Shown here piece after piece: positions 23,983 through 33,721 of a stretch of DNA of 64,000 bases. This stretch comes from Phycisphaerales bacterium (GTDB taxonomy: Bacteria; Planctomycetota; Phycisphaerae; Phycisphaerales; UBA1924): contig JADLGW010000045.1 in NCBI GenBank assembly GCA_020849105.1, positions 1 to 64,000 on the forward strand. Direction: 5' to 3'. Positions within the stretch are counted from its first letter, which is position 1; each line of letters opens with the position of its first letter. Below the pieces are notes generated by a model. The model was given only the letters and a program-made list of their open reading frames with translations. It made no database searches and was not told where the DNA came from. Both the position numbers and the translations under genes were made by a program.

Positions 23983-26900
23983 ATGATGCTCTCGGACACG
24001 TCGCCCACCCGCCCGTCCCGGATCGCCTCCCTGCTCCGCCGCTGCGGCCTCGCACCCGGACGCCGGATGCCGGAGTTCAGCGGGATGGAGGCCCTGGAGA
24101 ACCGCGTCCTCCTGGCCGACGACCACCCGAACTTCGGCCAGGTCTTCAACACCCTGAACCCAGCGCCGGTCGAGAACATCGTCCTCAACGGGAGCGGGGC
24201 CGGCTCGGCCAGCGGCATCATCGAGGCCGCCGGTGACAACGACATGTTCCGGTTCACGGCCCCCACCACGGACTTCGTCCGGATCTGGGCGGACACGATC
24301 AACGCCGAGAGCGGCAGCAGCACCCTTGACACCCACGTCCAGATCTGGCGCCGGAACCCGGATACCTCGGGGTCGATCATCGGCGGCGGCGCGGACAACG
24401 GCCTCCTCACCGGCGGATTCTTCACCGACGGCTGGGCGGGCTTCATCGCCCAGGCCGGCCAGGAATACTTCATCCGCGTCCTTTCCAACAAGACCAGCGG
24501 CGTGGGCTCCACCGGCGACTATGTCGTCCGCGTCAACGCGCTCTCGACCACCCTTGCGCCCAACGGCGCCACCGGTGTCGCATCCGGCGGCGGCACCATC
24601 GTCCTGCCCGGCTCCGACACCATGTTCAAGGTCACCGGTGACGCCGACCAGATCTTCGACAGCCTGGCGACCGTCTACGCCCAGGAAGACGGCTCGACCA
24701 TCGACACCCGCGTGGACGCCTACAACGCCAACGGCGTGAAGATCATCGGCGACAGCGACTCCGGCAACCTCTCCAACTCGTTCACCGCCTTCCGCTCCGG
24801 ACAGAACAAGACCTTCTACATCCGCGTCCGTTCCGACAAGTTCAAGAACCCGCAGTCTCCCAACTCGACCGGCGCCTTCAAGGTGGCCGTGGACATGGCC
24901 GCGGACGACATCGCCGTGGACCCCGTGACCCGCCTGGCGGGGGCCAGCGGCAACCTGGCCGACCAGAAGTCCCACGGCCTCTTTGAGTTCCAGGCGCAGG
25001 GCACCGGGCTCACCTTCGTGACCATGTTCCCGGCCCCACCCCCCGGCCAGGTCACCGACTCCGCCCTTCACATCTACGACAACACCGGCGCCCTGATCGG
25101 GTTCAACGAACTGCCCGGCGCCTCTTCGGAAATCCAGATCTACCTCAACGGCGGCGAGCGTTACTGGGTCGTCGCGGAGACCTTCGACGCCACGCAGGGC
25201 GGCAACTACATCATGGAGATCGAGGCCCATCACACCTGGGACGACGACCCGGTGATCGACGACCACGAGAGCACCCCCGACACGCTCGGCCAGTCGCCGC
25301 CGGTCTTCGGATCCCCGACCTACGAGGCGATCCGGCGCGACTTTGAACTCGCCACGCCCATCGTCTGGGGCGACGCCGAGGACGCCCCGGACCCGATCCA
25401 CGGCGGCACCATCGCCGACCGTGGCAAGGTGGTCCGCGGCTACGCCCACGGCCGCATCCACACCGCGGCCGACACCGACCTCTTCCAGTTCGTCCCGCCC
25501 ATGGACATGCAGGGGCAGTACCCCGGCCGCAAGGATCCGCGCATCCAGGACCCCACGCCGCCCGAGTGGGCGCCCGACTATCGCCCCGGCTCGCGCATGC
25601 AGTTGTACCTGGAGCCCTCTGCCAGCGGGATGCTCGGAACCCCGCAGGTCCGGGTTCTGGACTCCAACTTCAGGGTCGTGTACGACTCCAACACCCAGCT
25701 CCTGCAGGGGCTGGTGCCGCCGGTGATGAACAGCGGCGGGGCGCCCGCCGCCGGCATGTACGACCCGTCTTCCTGGTCGCCGGAAGTCACGTTCCAGTAC
25801 TATCCCTTCGCCCTCGTCGATACCGCCAAGGGCATCCAACTCTGGGGCGGCGAGGTCTACTACATCGAAATCTCCAGCGCCGGCGGCGCCGGACGCTACG
25901 ACCTGGAAGTCCAGGTCGACGCCTACGAGGACACCTACTCCTCGATCCTCGACCCCGTCACCACCGCCGGCGACTGGGCCAACGCCTACGAACTCCCCAT
26001 CAACAGCACCACCGGCGATTCGTCCAACTACACCAACGCGGCCGGCGCCCAGACGGTCGGACAGGATCCGTTCACCGTCGCGGGCGGCATGATCAAGCGC
26101 GCCTGGGCCGGGAACTTCGTCGTTCCGCCCACGGACCCGATCGGCAACGGCACCGGCGCCTCCCCCAGCGTCGGCGGCATCCCGGCCTTCGCCACCCCCG
26201 GCACCCGCGGCCGCATCTGGCTCCAGGCCGGCGACTTCAACAACCTCATGCACGCCGATGACGTGGACCTCTACCAGTTCCGCGCCACCTACACCGGCAC
26301 GGCCGAGGTCCGCATCAACACCACCAACATCACCGACGAGTTCTGGGAGCAGATGACCGAGACCGAGGACGGCGACCCCATGACCCCGCCGGTCATGGAG
26401 GAGCCGTACACCGCCACCAAACTGCTCCAGAGCCCGCTGGACTCGGCCCTCCGCATCTTCGACAACGACCATATCCAGCTCGTCTACAACAACGACAACC
26501 CCGCGCTCGACGGCGAGTTCGGCGACTTCCAGATGGGCACCCACGGCAACCGCCGGTACTACCAGCGCGACGCCCGGGCCGTGTTCCATGTCGAGGAGGG
26601 CAAGACCTACTTCGTCCAGGTGGAGAGCGGCCAGAAGGCCGCCTTCGAGGGCGGCAACGGCAGCGACGTGGACTGGCGCCACGCCACCGGCACCTATGAA
26701 CTCCTCATCAACGCCATGCCCAACCTCAACTTCATCGACGACCATGTGAACGCCGAGGACCCCCAGTCGGCCCCCAAGTCCACCCTGATCCCGATCAGCG
26801 AGGCGGGGTCCGGCTCCGTCCACGGCCAGATCGCCAACGTCCCCGTCTTCAACCCGGTCGACAACGACGCCTTCCAGTTCATCGCCCCGACGAGCGGCAA

Positions 26901-29900
26901 CGCAACCGTCACCGTGACCCCCGGCCCGGGATCGCTGCGGCCGAACGTGACCGCGTTCCGCAACGGCAACGTCATCGCCGCCGGCACCGCCGGCGGCGTC
27001 TCCGCGGTCGCCGTCAACTTCGTCGTCACCAAGGGCGACGTGGTCTTCGTCGTCGTTGCCGGCGCCGGCAACAGCCAGGGCGAGTACGACGTTTCTGTCT
27101 CCAACCTCCCGAACACCGACGACCACGCCTCCCTGTATCAGTGGCACAACGCCACCGTCATCGAGTCCAACACCTACGACTACGACGGCACGGAGACCCT
27201 CAGCGGCACCATCGAGAACGCCGGTGACACCGACATCTTCCGCTTCGCCGCCATCGGCTTCGACTTCGCCAGGGTCACCGTGACCGCCCAGGGACAGTTC
27301 GATTCCTTCCTCGAGATCTACGAGGTCGGAGAGGACTTCCAGGGCAACCCCATCCTCCAGCGCGTCACCTACAACGACGACATCGTCCCCGTCACCAACC
27401 GCAGTTCCCAGGCCTTCGTCTCCCTCACGTCGCCGCCCCGCACCAGCGGTGTCAGCGGTCTGACCCTCAACGACTACTACATCGTCGTCCGCGGCTTCGA
27501 CCCGGAGACCACCCGCGGCTCCTACACCCTCACCCTCGACGTCAAGAAGACCGACGACCACCCGGACGCCGGGCAGTTCAGCGTCGCCACGCCGATCCCG
27601 CTGGCGATCCCCACCGGCCTCGGCAACGGCCACGGCGTCATCGAACTGTCGGGCGACACGGATATCTTTACCTTTACCGCGGGCGCCCAGGGCAGCGCCA
27701 CCGTCGTCATCACCTCGCCCACCAGCAGTTCGCTCCGCCAGGGCGTCAGGGTCTTTGACCAGGACTTCAACCCCGTCGTGGACCTCATCAGCGGCGGCAC
27801 CCTGGTCCTGGGCCTCGACAGCCCCAACTCGATCGCCACCTTCCGCTTCACCGCCCAGCGCAACCATGCCTACTACGTCGTCGTCCAGGGCGGTCCGCTC
27901 AACGGCGCATTCGTCAACAAGACCGCCGACACCGGCACATACACCGTCGGCGTCACCAGCCCCGTCCTGGACGACCACGCCAACGAGACCGAGTTCGACT
28001 TCGCCACGAGCGTCCCGCTCTCCATCGTGAACGGCGACGGCGCCGCCACCGGCCGCCTGGAGATCAACACCGATTCGGACATGTTCCGCACCCAGGCGAT
28101 CGCCAACGGCAACCTGGTCTTCACCTTCGACACCCCCAACAGTTTCTTCACCCCGGTCTTCCGTCTCTATCGCGCCGATCAGTCGGAGATCGGCACCGCG
28201 GTGGTCGACGGCGGCGCCGGCGATGAGGACGGCCAGGTGAACGGCGCCGTCACGCGCACCGTCGCCAATGCCCAGATCGGCGACACCTTCTACGCCCTGG
28301 TCAACTCCGACCCCGGCGGGTTCTCTCTCACCGGCCCGTACACCCTGGCCATCCAGGGCAACGAACCGCCCCGCAACCCCGACGACGACTACCCGGACGC
28401 CGGCCAGTTCGGCATCGCTCAGGACATCACCCTCGAACCGCTCAACGGGGACGGCTCCATCACCGGCGGCGTCCAGTTCGCCGGCGACACCGACCTCTTC
28501 CACATCACCACGCTCAACGCCGGCCGCTTCGTCGTCAACGTTCTCACCGCCTCCGGCGAGACCCTCGACGCCAAGGTCACCATCTTCGGGCCCAAGCAGG
28601 GCATCGTCACCTCCGACACGAACGGCTACCCCGGCGTGAACGCCGCGGCCGGTGCCAACGCCGGCGCCGCGGGGCTCGACTACTGGATCCTGGTGGAGGG
28701 CGTCGGCGGCACCACGGGCAACTACACGGTCAAGGTGGACTCCGCCCCGGCCGTCTACTCGCTCTTCTATCCGGAGGGCTTCGCCAGCCGCAGCATCCGC
28801 GAGTTCGTCGCCATCGAGAATCCGAACAGCACCGCCGTCAACTACACCATCCGACTCCGCTACGAGGACCCGGCCCTGCCGGAGGTCGTTGTCGCCCAGA
28901 ATGTGCGCATCAACCCGCACAGCCGCGACGGCGCGACCCTCAGCAACGGCGGAGCCACCCCGCTCCACGGCATCACCTTCGGCAAGCCCTACGCCATCAT
29001 CATCGAGTCCACCGGACAACTCGCCGCATCGCTCTCGCACTACGACTTCGACTCCTCGCTCGGTGAGAACTTCACCGAGGCCACCAGCAGCACCTGGACC
29101 TTTGCTCGCGGCGAGAAGTTCTCCGGCTCCGTCCGAGACTTCGTCCTCTTCTACAACCCCAACCCCACCGCCGTCGTGGTCACCCTCACCGCCTACGGCC
29201 AGGACGGCAGCACCACCATCCTGACCCAGACGGTCCAGGGCAACCGCCGCAGCGGCTGGGCCTTCAACAAGGTTGCCTCCCTGCCGATCGGGGCCTTCGC
29301 CTTCACCGTCACCTCAGCCCCCGTGAACTCCGGCGATCACCACGTCGGCATCGTCGCCTCCCTCAGCCACTACGACCTCATCAACCGTTCCGGCGACGCT
29401 GTCCTGGGCGATCCGAACGGCGGCGGCACCAGCGGCGCGATCCCCGGCGTCGTCAGCGGCGGCAACACCCAGGCCCAGTTCACGTTCTACAACCCGACCG
29501 CCACCGCCACCACAGTCACCATCGACGGCGACTACTTCAACTCCGGACTCCCCAACTTCACCCGCTTCATCGACGTTGGCGCCCACAGCAGCATCACCCT
29601 CAGCGGGGAGCAACTCGGCCTCATCGCCAGCCAGCCCGTGGGGCTCCGCTACACCTCCAGCCAGGACCTGACCGTCCTGACCCGCACCCTGGAGTTCGGT
29701 GACGGCACCGGCACCCAGGCCCCGACGGAAGCCGCCCTCGGCTTCTTCTTCGGTGACGGCTTCATCAACACCAGTCGTGCCGGCATCCAGTACCTGGAGA
29801 ACCTCTACCTCTACAACCCGGCCGCCGCCTCGGTCCAGGCCGACGTCCGCATCCTCTTCACCAACGGGGACGAGTTTACGACGTCCGTCTCCCTCGGCGC

Positions 29901-30102
29901 CCAGGGCTTCTCAAACGTCAAACTCCACGAACTCAGCGCCATCCTCTCCCGCGGCGGCAACCAGTACTTCTCGATTGAGGTTACGGCCGCAACCCCCATC
30001 GTCGCCACGATGGAGCACTTTGACCTCTTCCTGGCCGGCGGCTGGAGCAGCAAGGGCGCGACCATCGGCCTGGTCACCCCGATCTCGTCGATGAACTCGT
30101 AA
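23983..30102 (+). CDS. giant PPC-repeat surface protein, 2039 aa
   Basis: The N-terminus is basic and carries the planctomycete surface-protein motif MEALENRVLLA at about residues 35-45. The body is a series of beta-sandwich units of the bacterial pre-peptidase C-terminal (PPC) type: seven units start with a D-D-H/Y turn (DDHPNFGQ, DDHESTPD, DDHVNAED, DDHASLYQ, DDHPDAGQ, DDHANETE, DDYPDAGQ) and contain GDTDIFRF-like strands. The last 450 residues (from about 1589) are a different module of four repeats, each ending in a line like AASLSHYD, VASLSHYD, TRTLEF or VATMEHFD. No peptidase domain or membrane anchor is visible. GGAG lies 6 bases before ATG 23983; an in-frame ATG at 23971 is an alternative. 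It ends in a strong terminator. Confidence 0.92.
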   Translation: MMLSDTSPTRPSRIASLLRRCGLAPGRRMPEFSGMEALENRVLLADDHPNFGQVFNTLNPAPVENIVLNGSGAGSASGIIEAAGDNDMFRFTAPTTDFVRIWADTINAESGSSTLDTHVQIWRRNPDTSGSIIGGGADNGLLTGGFFTDGWAGFIAQAGQEYFIRVLSNKTSGVGSTGDYVVRVNALSTTLAPNGATGVASGGGTIVLPGSDTMFKVTGDADQIFDSLATVYAQEDGSTIDTRVDAYNANGVKIIGDSDSGNLSNSFTAFRSGQNKTFYIRVRSDKFKNPQSPNSTGAFKVAVDMAADDIAVDPVTRLAGASGNLADQKSHGLFEFQAQGTGLTFVTMFPAPPPGQVTDSALHIYDNTGALIGFNELPGASSEIQIYLNGGERYWVVAETFDATQGGNYIMEIEAHHTWDDDPVIDDHESTPDTLGQSPPVFGSPTYEAIRRDFELATPIVWGDAEDAPDPIHGGTIADRGKVVRGYAHGRIHTAADTDLFQFVPPMDMQGQYPGRKDPRIQDPTPPEWAPDYRPGSRMQLYLEPSASGMLGTPQVRVLDSNFRVVYDSNTQLLQGLVPPVMNSGGAPAAGMYDPSSWSPEVTFQYYPFALVDTAKGIQLWGGEVYYIEISSAGGAGRYDLEVQVDAYEDTYSSILDPVTTAGDWANAYELPINSTTGDSSNYTNAAGAQTVGQDPFTVAGGMIKRAWAGNFVVPPTDPIGNGTGASPSVGGIPAFATPGTRGRIWLQAGDFNNLMHADDVDLYQFRATYTGTAEVRINTTNITDEFWEQMTETEDGDPMTPPVMEEPYTATKLLQSPLDSALRIFDNDHIQLVYNNDNPALDGEFGDFQMGTHGNRRYYQRDARAVFHVEEGKTYFVQVESGQKAAFEGGNGSDVDWRHATGTYELLINAMPNLNFIDDHVNAEDPQSAPKSTLIPISEAGSGSVHGQIANVPVFNPVDNDAFQFIAPTSGNATVTVTPGPGSLRPNVTAFRNGNVIAAGTAGGVSAVAVNFVVTKGDVVFVVVAGAGNSQGEYDVSVSNLPNTDDHASLYQWHNATVIESNTYDYDGTETLSGTIENAGDTDIFRFAAIGFDFARVTVTAQGQFDSFLEIYEVGEDFQGNPILQRVTYNDDIVPVTNRSSQAFVSLTSPPRTSGVSGLTLNDYYIVVRGFDPETTRGSYTLTLDVKKTDDHPDAGQFSVATPIPLAIPTGLGNGHGVIELSGDTDIFTFTAGAQGSATVVITSPTSSSLRQGVRVFDQDFNPVVDLISGGTLVLGLDSPNSIATFRFTAQRNHAYYVVVQGGPLNGAFVNKTADTGTYTVGVTSPVLDDHANETEFDFATSVPLSIVNGDGAATGRLEINTDSDMFRTQAIANGNLVFTFDTPNSFFTPVFRLYRADQSEIGTAVVDGGAGDEDGQVNGAVTRTVANAQIGDTFYALVNSDPGGFSLTGPYTLAIQGNEPPRNPDDDYPDAGQFGIAQDITLEPLNGDGSITGGVQFAGDTDLFHITTLNAGRFVVNVLTASGETLDAKVTIFGPKQGIVTSDTNGYPGVNAAAGANAGAAGLDYWILVEGVGGTTGNYTVKVDSAPAVYSLFYPEGFASRSIREFVAIENPNSTAVNYTIRLRYEDPALPEVVVAQNVRINPHSRDGATLSNGGATPLHGITFGKPYAIIIESTGQLAASLSHYDFDSSLGENFTEATSSTWTFARGEKFSGSVRDFVLFYNPNPTAVVVTLTAYGQDGSTTILTQTVQGNRRSGWAFNKVASLPIGAFAFTVTSAPVNSGDHHVGIVASLSHYDLINRSGDAVLGDPNGGGTSGAIPGVVSGGNTQAQFTFYNPTATATTVTIDGDYFNSGLPNFTRFIDVGAHSSITLSGEQLGLIASQPVGLRYTSSQDLTVLTRTLEFGDGTGTQAPTEAALGFFFGDGFINTSRAGIQYLENLYLYNPAAASVQADVRILFTNGDEFTTSVSLGAQGFSNVKLHELSAILSRGGNQYFSIEVTAATPIVATMEHFDLFLAGGWSSKGATIGLVTPISSMNS

Positions 30103-30125
30103 GGGGCGGTACAGACCAAAGACAA

Positions 30126-30157
30126 GGGGCGGGCCCGCCGGGGTCCGCCCCCTTTTT
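30126..30157 (+). terminator. rho-independent terminator of the giant surface protein gene
   Basis: An 11-bp stem (GGGGCGGGCCC against GGGTCCGCCCC, one G-T pair) with a four-base loop is followed by TTTTT. It lies 24 bases after the stop codon and separates the gene from the convergent Gfo/Idh gene. Confidence 0.9.
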
Positions 30158-30194
30158 CATGGTTCGTCCGGGCCGGCTCCGCGGGGGCCCCCGT

Positions 30195-31484
30195 TCACAG
30201 CAGCGGCGTCCGCCCCGGCACCGCGACTTCCGCCACCGGCAGCGGCCCGAACTCGTACGCCGGCGGGGACAGGTCCAGCGCCGACTCGGACGCCTGCTCC
30301 CACGTCACCGCTTTCCCGGTGTAGGCGGACATCCGCCCCATGACCGCCGTCAGCGTGGACGCCGCCACCGCCGCCGCTCCGTTCACCGCCGTCCCCAACC
30401 GGATCGCCGCGTGCAGGTCCGCGTGCTCCTGCACATACGGGTTGTGCGGCCCCGCGGCCTCGTACAGCCACGGCGCCTTTCCCTCGATCCGCGCAGCGCC
30501 CGGGCTGGTCGTGCACACCCCGTCCGTGCCGTAGATGGTCTCGTCGACTCGGCCCGAGCACCCGTCGATCTGCCGGCACTGGCTCGAGACCAGCACGCCG
30601 CCGGGGTACTCGAACTCCGTCGCGAAGTGGTCAAAGACGCACCCGTACGCCGGGGACGTCCGGCACTGCCGCCCCCCCAGCGAGCCGCACCGCACCGGCG
30701 CTGCGCCCAGCGCCCAGTTCACCACGTCCAGGTTGTGCACATGCTGCTCAACGATGTGGTCCCCGCTGAGCCACGTGAAGTACAGCCAGTTGCGCAGTTG
30801 CCACTCCATGTCGGTCCACTCGGGGGCCCGTTCGTGCATCCACAGCCCGCCCTGGTTCCAGGAGCACCGGGCCGCCACCACCCGTCCGATCGCCCCGTCA
30901 TGCACCCGCTGCATCGCCTCGGTGTAACTGCGTTCGTGCCGCCGCTGCGTGCCCGCCACGATCGAAAGCCCCTTCGATTTCGCCGCCTCACCGGACGCGA
31001 TCACGGCGCGGACGCCCGCGGGGTCCACCGCCACCGGTTTCTCGGCAAAGACGTGCTTCCCCGCGTCCACCGCCGCGGCAAGGTGGATCGGGCGGAAGTG
31101 AGGCGGCGTCGCCAGGATCACCAGGTCCACGCCCGCCGCCAGCACCCGCCTGTACGCGTCGAAGCCCAGGAAACAGGCGTCCTCCGCCACCGCGCCGCGC
31201 CCGCCGAACCCGTCGCCCAGCGACGCCAGTTGCGAGCGGCACCCCGACAGGTGCTCCGGGAACACGTCGCCGAGCGCCACGATCCGCGCATCGGGCGACG
31301 CCTCCAGCGCGTTGGCCGCGGCTCCCGTGCCCCGCCCGCCGCACCCGATGACACCGATCCGCAGGCCCGTGTCCCGCCGCGCGTGGGCGGGAGCCGCCCA
31401 CGACGGGAGCGCCGCGGCTCCCGTGGCAAGGGCGGCGGTCTTGAGAAACGTGCGACGGGACGGCGCGGCGCTCCGGTTTGTCAT
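30195..31484 (-). CDS. Tat-exported Gfo/Idh/MocA family oxidoreductase, 429 aa
   Basis: A twin-arginine signal (SRRTFLKTAALATGAAAL) is followed by the NAD(P)-binding motif IGVIGCGGRGTGA, LATPPHF and the family EKP motif (AEKPVAVDP), and by a C-terminal alpha/beta domain with FTWLSGDHIVEQHVHNLD. Such proteins use sugars or other polyols as substrates; which one cannot be told. The AGGAGGAG site 7 bases before ATG 31484 decides the start. It follows a paralogous gene by 54 bases in the same direction. Confidence 0.92.
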   Translation of the reverse strand: MTNRSAAPSRRTFLKTAALATGAAALPSWAAPAHARRDTGLRIGVIGCGGRGTGAAANALEASPDARIVALGDVFPEHLSGCRSQLASLGDGFGGRGAVAEDACFLGFDAYRRVLAAGVDLVILATPPHFRPIHLAAAVDAGKHVFAEKPVAVDPAGVRAVIASGEAAKSKGLSIVAGTQRRHERSYTEAMQRVHDGAIGRVVAARCSWNQGGLWMHERAPEWTDMEWQLRNWLYFTWLSGDHIVEQHVHNLDVVNWALGAAPVRCGSLGGRQCRTSPAYGCVFDHFATEFEYPGGVLVSSQCRQIDGCSGRVDETIYGTDGVCTTSPGAARIEGKAPWLYEAAGPHNPYVQEHADLHAAIRLGTAVNGAAAVAASTLTAVMGRMSAYTGKAVTWEQASESALDLSPPAYEFGPLPVAEVAVPGRTPLL

Positions 31485-31538
31485 CGTGCACTCCTCCTGG
31501 GTACCACGCCACCCCCGCGGCGATGCGCTCACAATCGC

Positions 31539-32870
31539 TCAGGTCAGTTTCGTCCTGCCGGGGATCGCCACCGGCGGCACGGGCAGCGAGACCCATCCGT
31601 ATTCCGGAGGCGAGAGGTCCTGAGTCGAGTTCATCGCCTGTTCCCACGTCACTGTCTGTCCGGTGTACGCGGCCATGCGGCCCATGATCGCCATCAGGTT
31701 GCTGCGGCACATCCGATCGCCGTCGTTGTGCGCCGATCCGTCACGGATCGACCTGAACAGCACGTCGTGCTCGTTCTGGTACATGTCGCGGCGGGGGCCC
31801 TCGTAGGACCACACCGTCTTGCCCGCAAGGTCCTTGACGACATGCAGAGGCGTCCACCCGTTGACGGTGCACGACCCGCGCGTGCCGTAGATGTAGTCCG
31901 TGTTGTCGCTCGGGCACCCGTCGATCTGCCGGCAGGTGTGGAAGGCCCGTGTCCCGTCGGCGTATTCGTACACCACGGCGAAGTGGTCGTAGACGTACCC
32001 CGACTCCGCCCCGGTCCGCGCCTGTCGCCCGCCCAGGGCGGTGGCCCGCACCGGGTCTCGGTCGCCCGTCGCCCACGCCAGCCGGTCGATGCTGTGCACC
32101 GCCTGCTCGACGATGTGGTCACCGCTCAGCCAGGTGAAGTGCCACCAGTTCCGCAGTTGCCACTCCATGTCGGACCACTCGGGCTGTCGCGGACGCTGCG
32201 ACAGCGTGCCCGTGTGGTAGGTGGTATGGACCGTCACGATGTCGCCGACGGCGCCGCCGTTCACCTGATCGAAAGCCGCCCGCTCCGCGTCGCCGTAGCG
32301 CCAGCAGAACCCGGCCACAAGGGACAGGCCCTTCTCCTTGGCCGCCGCCGCGGACGCCACGACTGACCGCAGGCCCGGCGAATCCACCGCCATGGGCTTC
32401 TCGCAGAAGATGTGCTTGCCCGCCCCGACCGCGGCCTCCAGGTGGATCGGGCGGAAGTGGGGCGGCGTGGTGAGCAGCACCACGTCCACGCCGCTGGCGA
32501 TGACCTTCTGGTACGCGTCAAAGCCGAGGAACCGGCGGTCGTCGTCCACCTTGACTTTCGATGATGCGTTGTCGCCCATCTCGCCGCGGATGCCGCGGAG
32601 GCTGGACTCGATGCGCTCGGGGAACACGTCGCCCACCGCGTGCAGCACGCACCCCGGATCGGCGTTCAGCGCCTGCACGGCCGCCCCAGTCCCGCGACCC
32701 CCGCAGCCGATCAGCCCGATCTTGATTTCGTCACTCCCGAAGGGCCTGCCGAGGGTCCGCGGCAGCGGCGCGGCGGCTCGCGCCGAGCGCACAGGCGCGA
32801 GCGCCGCCGGTACCACCAGCCCCGCCGCGGCTGCCTGCACGAACTGACGCCGTGTCACCCGGTCGTTCAT
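31539..32870 (-). CDS. Tat-exported Gfo/Idh/MocA family oxidoreductase, 443 aa
   Basis: Paralogue of the following gene: the signal (TRRQFVQAAAAGLVVPA) has twin Arg, and then come IGLIGCGGRGTGAAV, TTPPHFRPIHLEAA, the EKP motif CEKPMAVDS and FTWLSGDHIVEQAVHSIDRL. The two share the ordered blocks over their full length and probably arose by duplication. GGGAGG lies 7 bases upstream of ATG 32870. The gene overlaps the stop of the FGE-like gene as ATGA, so the three form one operon. Confidence 0.92.
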   Translation of the reverse strand: MNDRVTRRQFVQAAAAGLVVPAALAPVRSARAAAPLPRTLGRPFGSDEIKIGLIGCGGRGTGAAVQALNADPGCVLHAVGDVFPERIESSLRGIRGEMGDNASSKVKVDDDRRFLGFDAYQKVIASGVDVVLLTTPPHFRPIHLEAAVGAGKHIFCEKPMAVDSPGLRSVVASAAAAKEKGLSLVAGFCWRYGDAERAAFDQVNGGAVGDIVTVHTTYHTGTLSQRPRQPEWSDMEWQLRNWWHFTWLSGDHIVEQAVHSIDRLAWATGDRDPVRATALGGRQARTGAESGYVYDHFAVVYEYADGTRAFHTCRQIDGCPSDNTDYIYGTRGSCTVNGWTPLHVVKDLAGKTVWSYEGPRRDMYQNEHDVLFRSIRDGSAHNDGDRMCRSNLMAIMGRMAAYTGQTVTWEQAMNSTQDLSPPEYGWVSLPVPPVAIPGRTKLT

Positions 32871-33721
32871 TTCTCGCCTCCCTTCACCTCCGCCGGCCCC
32901 TCGCACACCACGCGGAAGCCGACGAACGGTCCATCGGACAACCACCATGTGCTCTTGGGCACCTGCGGGTCGCTGGAGTTCCAGGCCTTGTCAACCGGCT
33001 GCCGGGCGTCCACCGTGAGCGCCGCCGCCGCATCGCGGTACGACCCCCCTTTGAGCACCGGCTGCCCATCCCGCCCCGTCACCCATTCGGCCACGTTGCC
33101 CTGCACGTCCACCAGGCCGTACCCGCCCGGGAGTTTCCTTCCGACCGGGTGCGGCGTCCCATTCGCGTTGTCCTTGAACCACGCGTAATCCCCCAGCCGG
33201 TCCGGATTGTCCACAAAGCCGTACGTCCCCTTCGTCCCCGCGCGGCACGCGGCCTCCCACTCGGCCTCCGTGGGCAGGCGGTACTTCCGCCCGGACCGGG
33301 CCGAGAGCCAGTCGCAGAACCCCTGCGCGTTCTTGTACGACATCGAGATGGCCGCGTATCCCTCGTGACCGAACCCACGGTCCGGCGGCAGGTAGGGCTT
33401 GGTGGGCCGCGTGACCGCGTCGGCGCCGCCCCGGCCGGCGTCACCCTCGTCCAGCCTGTAGACGTAGACGTCGAAGGCCTCCCAGGTGAGTTCCGTCCGC
33501 CCGATCCAGAACGGCTTGACGCCCGCGTCGGGGTCGCCCGGGACCGGCACCATCTCAAACCTGAACGCGGCGGGCGGGACATCCTGCCAGAACGGCTTCT
33601 CCGGTTCGTGACGCGTCGCCAGCATCGCCAGGTGCACGCCGCCGATGAAGATGCCGGGGCCGCAGCCGAAGAGGGGGGCCGATAGGCTGGCCCACATGAT
33701 CGCACGGATCGAGATTCTCAT
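32867..33721 (-). CDS. SUMF1/FGE-fold lipoprotein, 284 aa
   Basis: A lipoprotein signal with lipobox LFGC (about residues 17-20) precedes a SUMF1-type (formylglycine-generating-enzyme sulfatase) fold. Signatures are ELTWEAFDVYVY, the central RLPTEAEWEAACRAG, YGLVDVQGNVAEW, LKGGSY and the end GFRVVCEG. The active-site cysteine pair of true formylglycine-generating enzymes is not seen, so it is more likely a carbohydrate- or protein-binding relative. AGGAG sits 10 bases before ATG 33721. Its start overlaps the start of apbE by 26 bases. It is the first gene of the FGE-Gfo-Gfo operon. Confidence 0.85.
   Translation of the reverse strand: MRISIRAIMWASLSAPLFGCGPGIFIGGVHLAMLATRHEPEKPFWQDVPPAAFRFEMVPVPGDPDAGVKPFWIGRTELTWEAFDVYVYRLDEGDAGRGGADAVTRPTKPYLPPDRGFGHEGYAAISMSYKNAQGFCDWLSARSGRKYRLPTEAEWEAACRAGTKGTYGFVDNPDRLGDYAWFKDNANGTPHPVGRKLPGGYGLVDVQGNVAEWVTGRDGQPVLKGGSYRDAAAALTVDARQPVDKAWNSSDPQVPKSTWWLSDGPFVGFRVVCEGPAEVKGGEK

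Noticed and set aside
23800-29040. Open frame of 1746 codons on the minus strand, antisense to the giant surface protein gene
   Set aside because: It is a shadow of the strongly biased, repetitive codon use of the plus-strand gene. It has no domain match, no plausible start site, and is made of Val/Gly/Asp runs.
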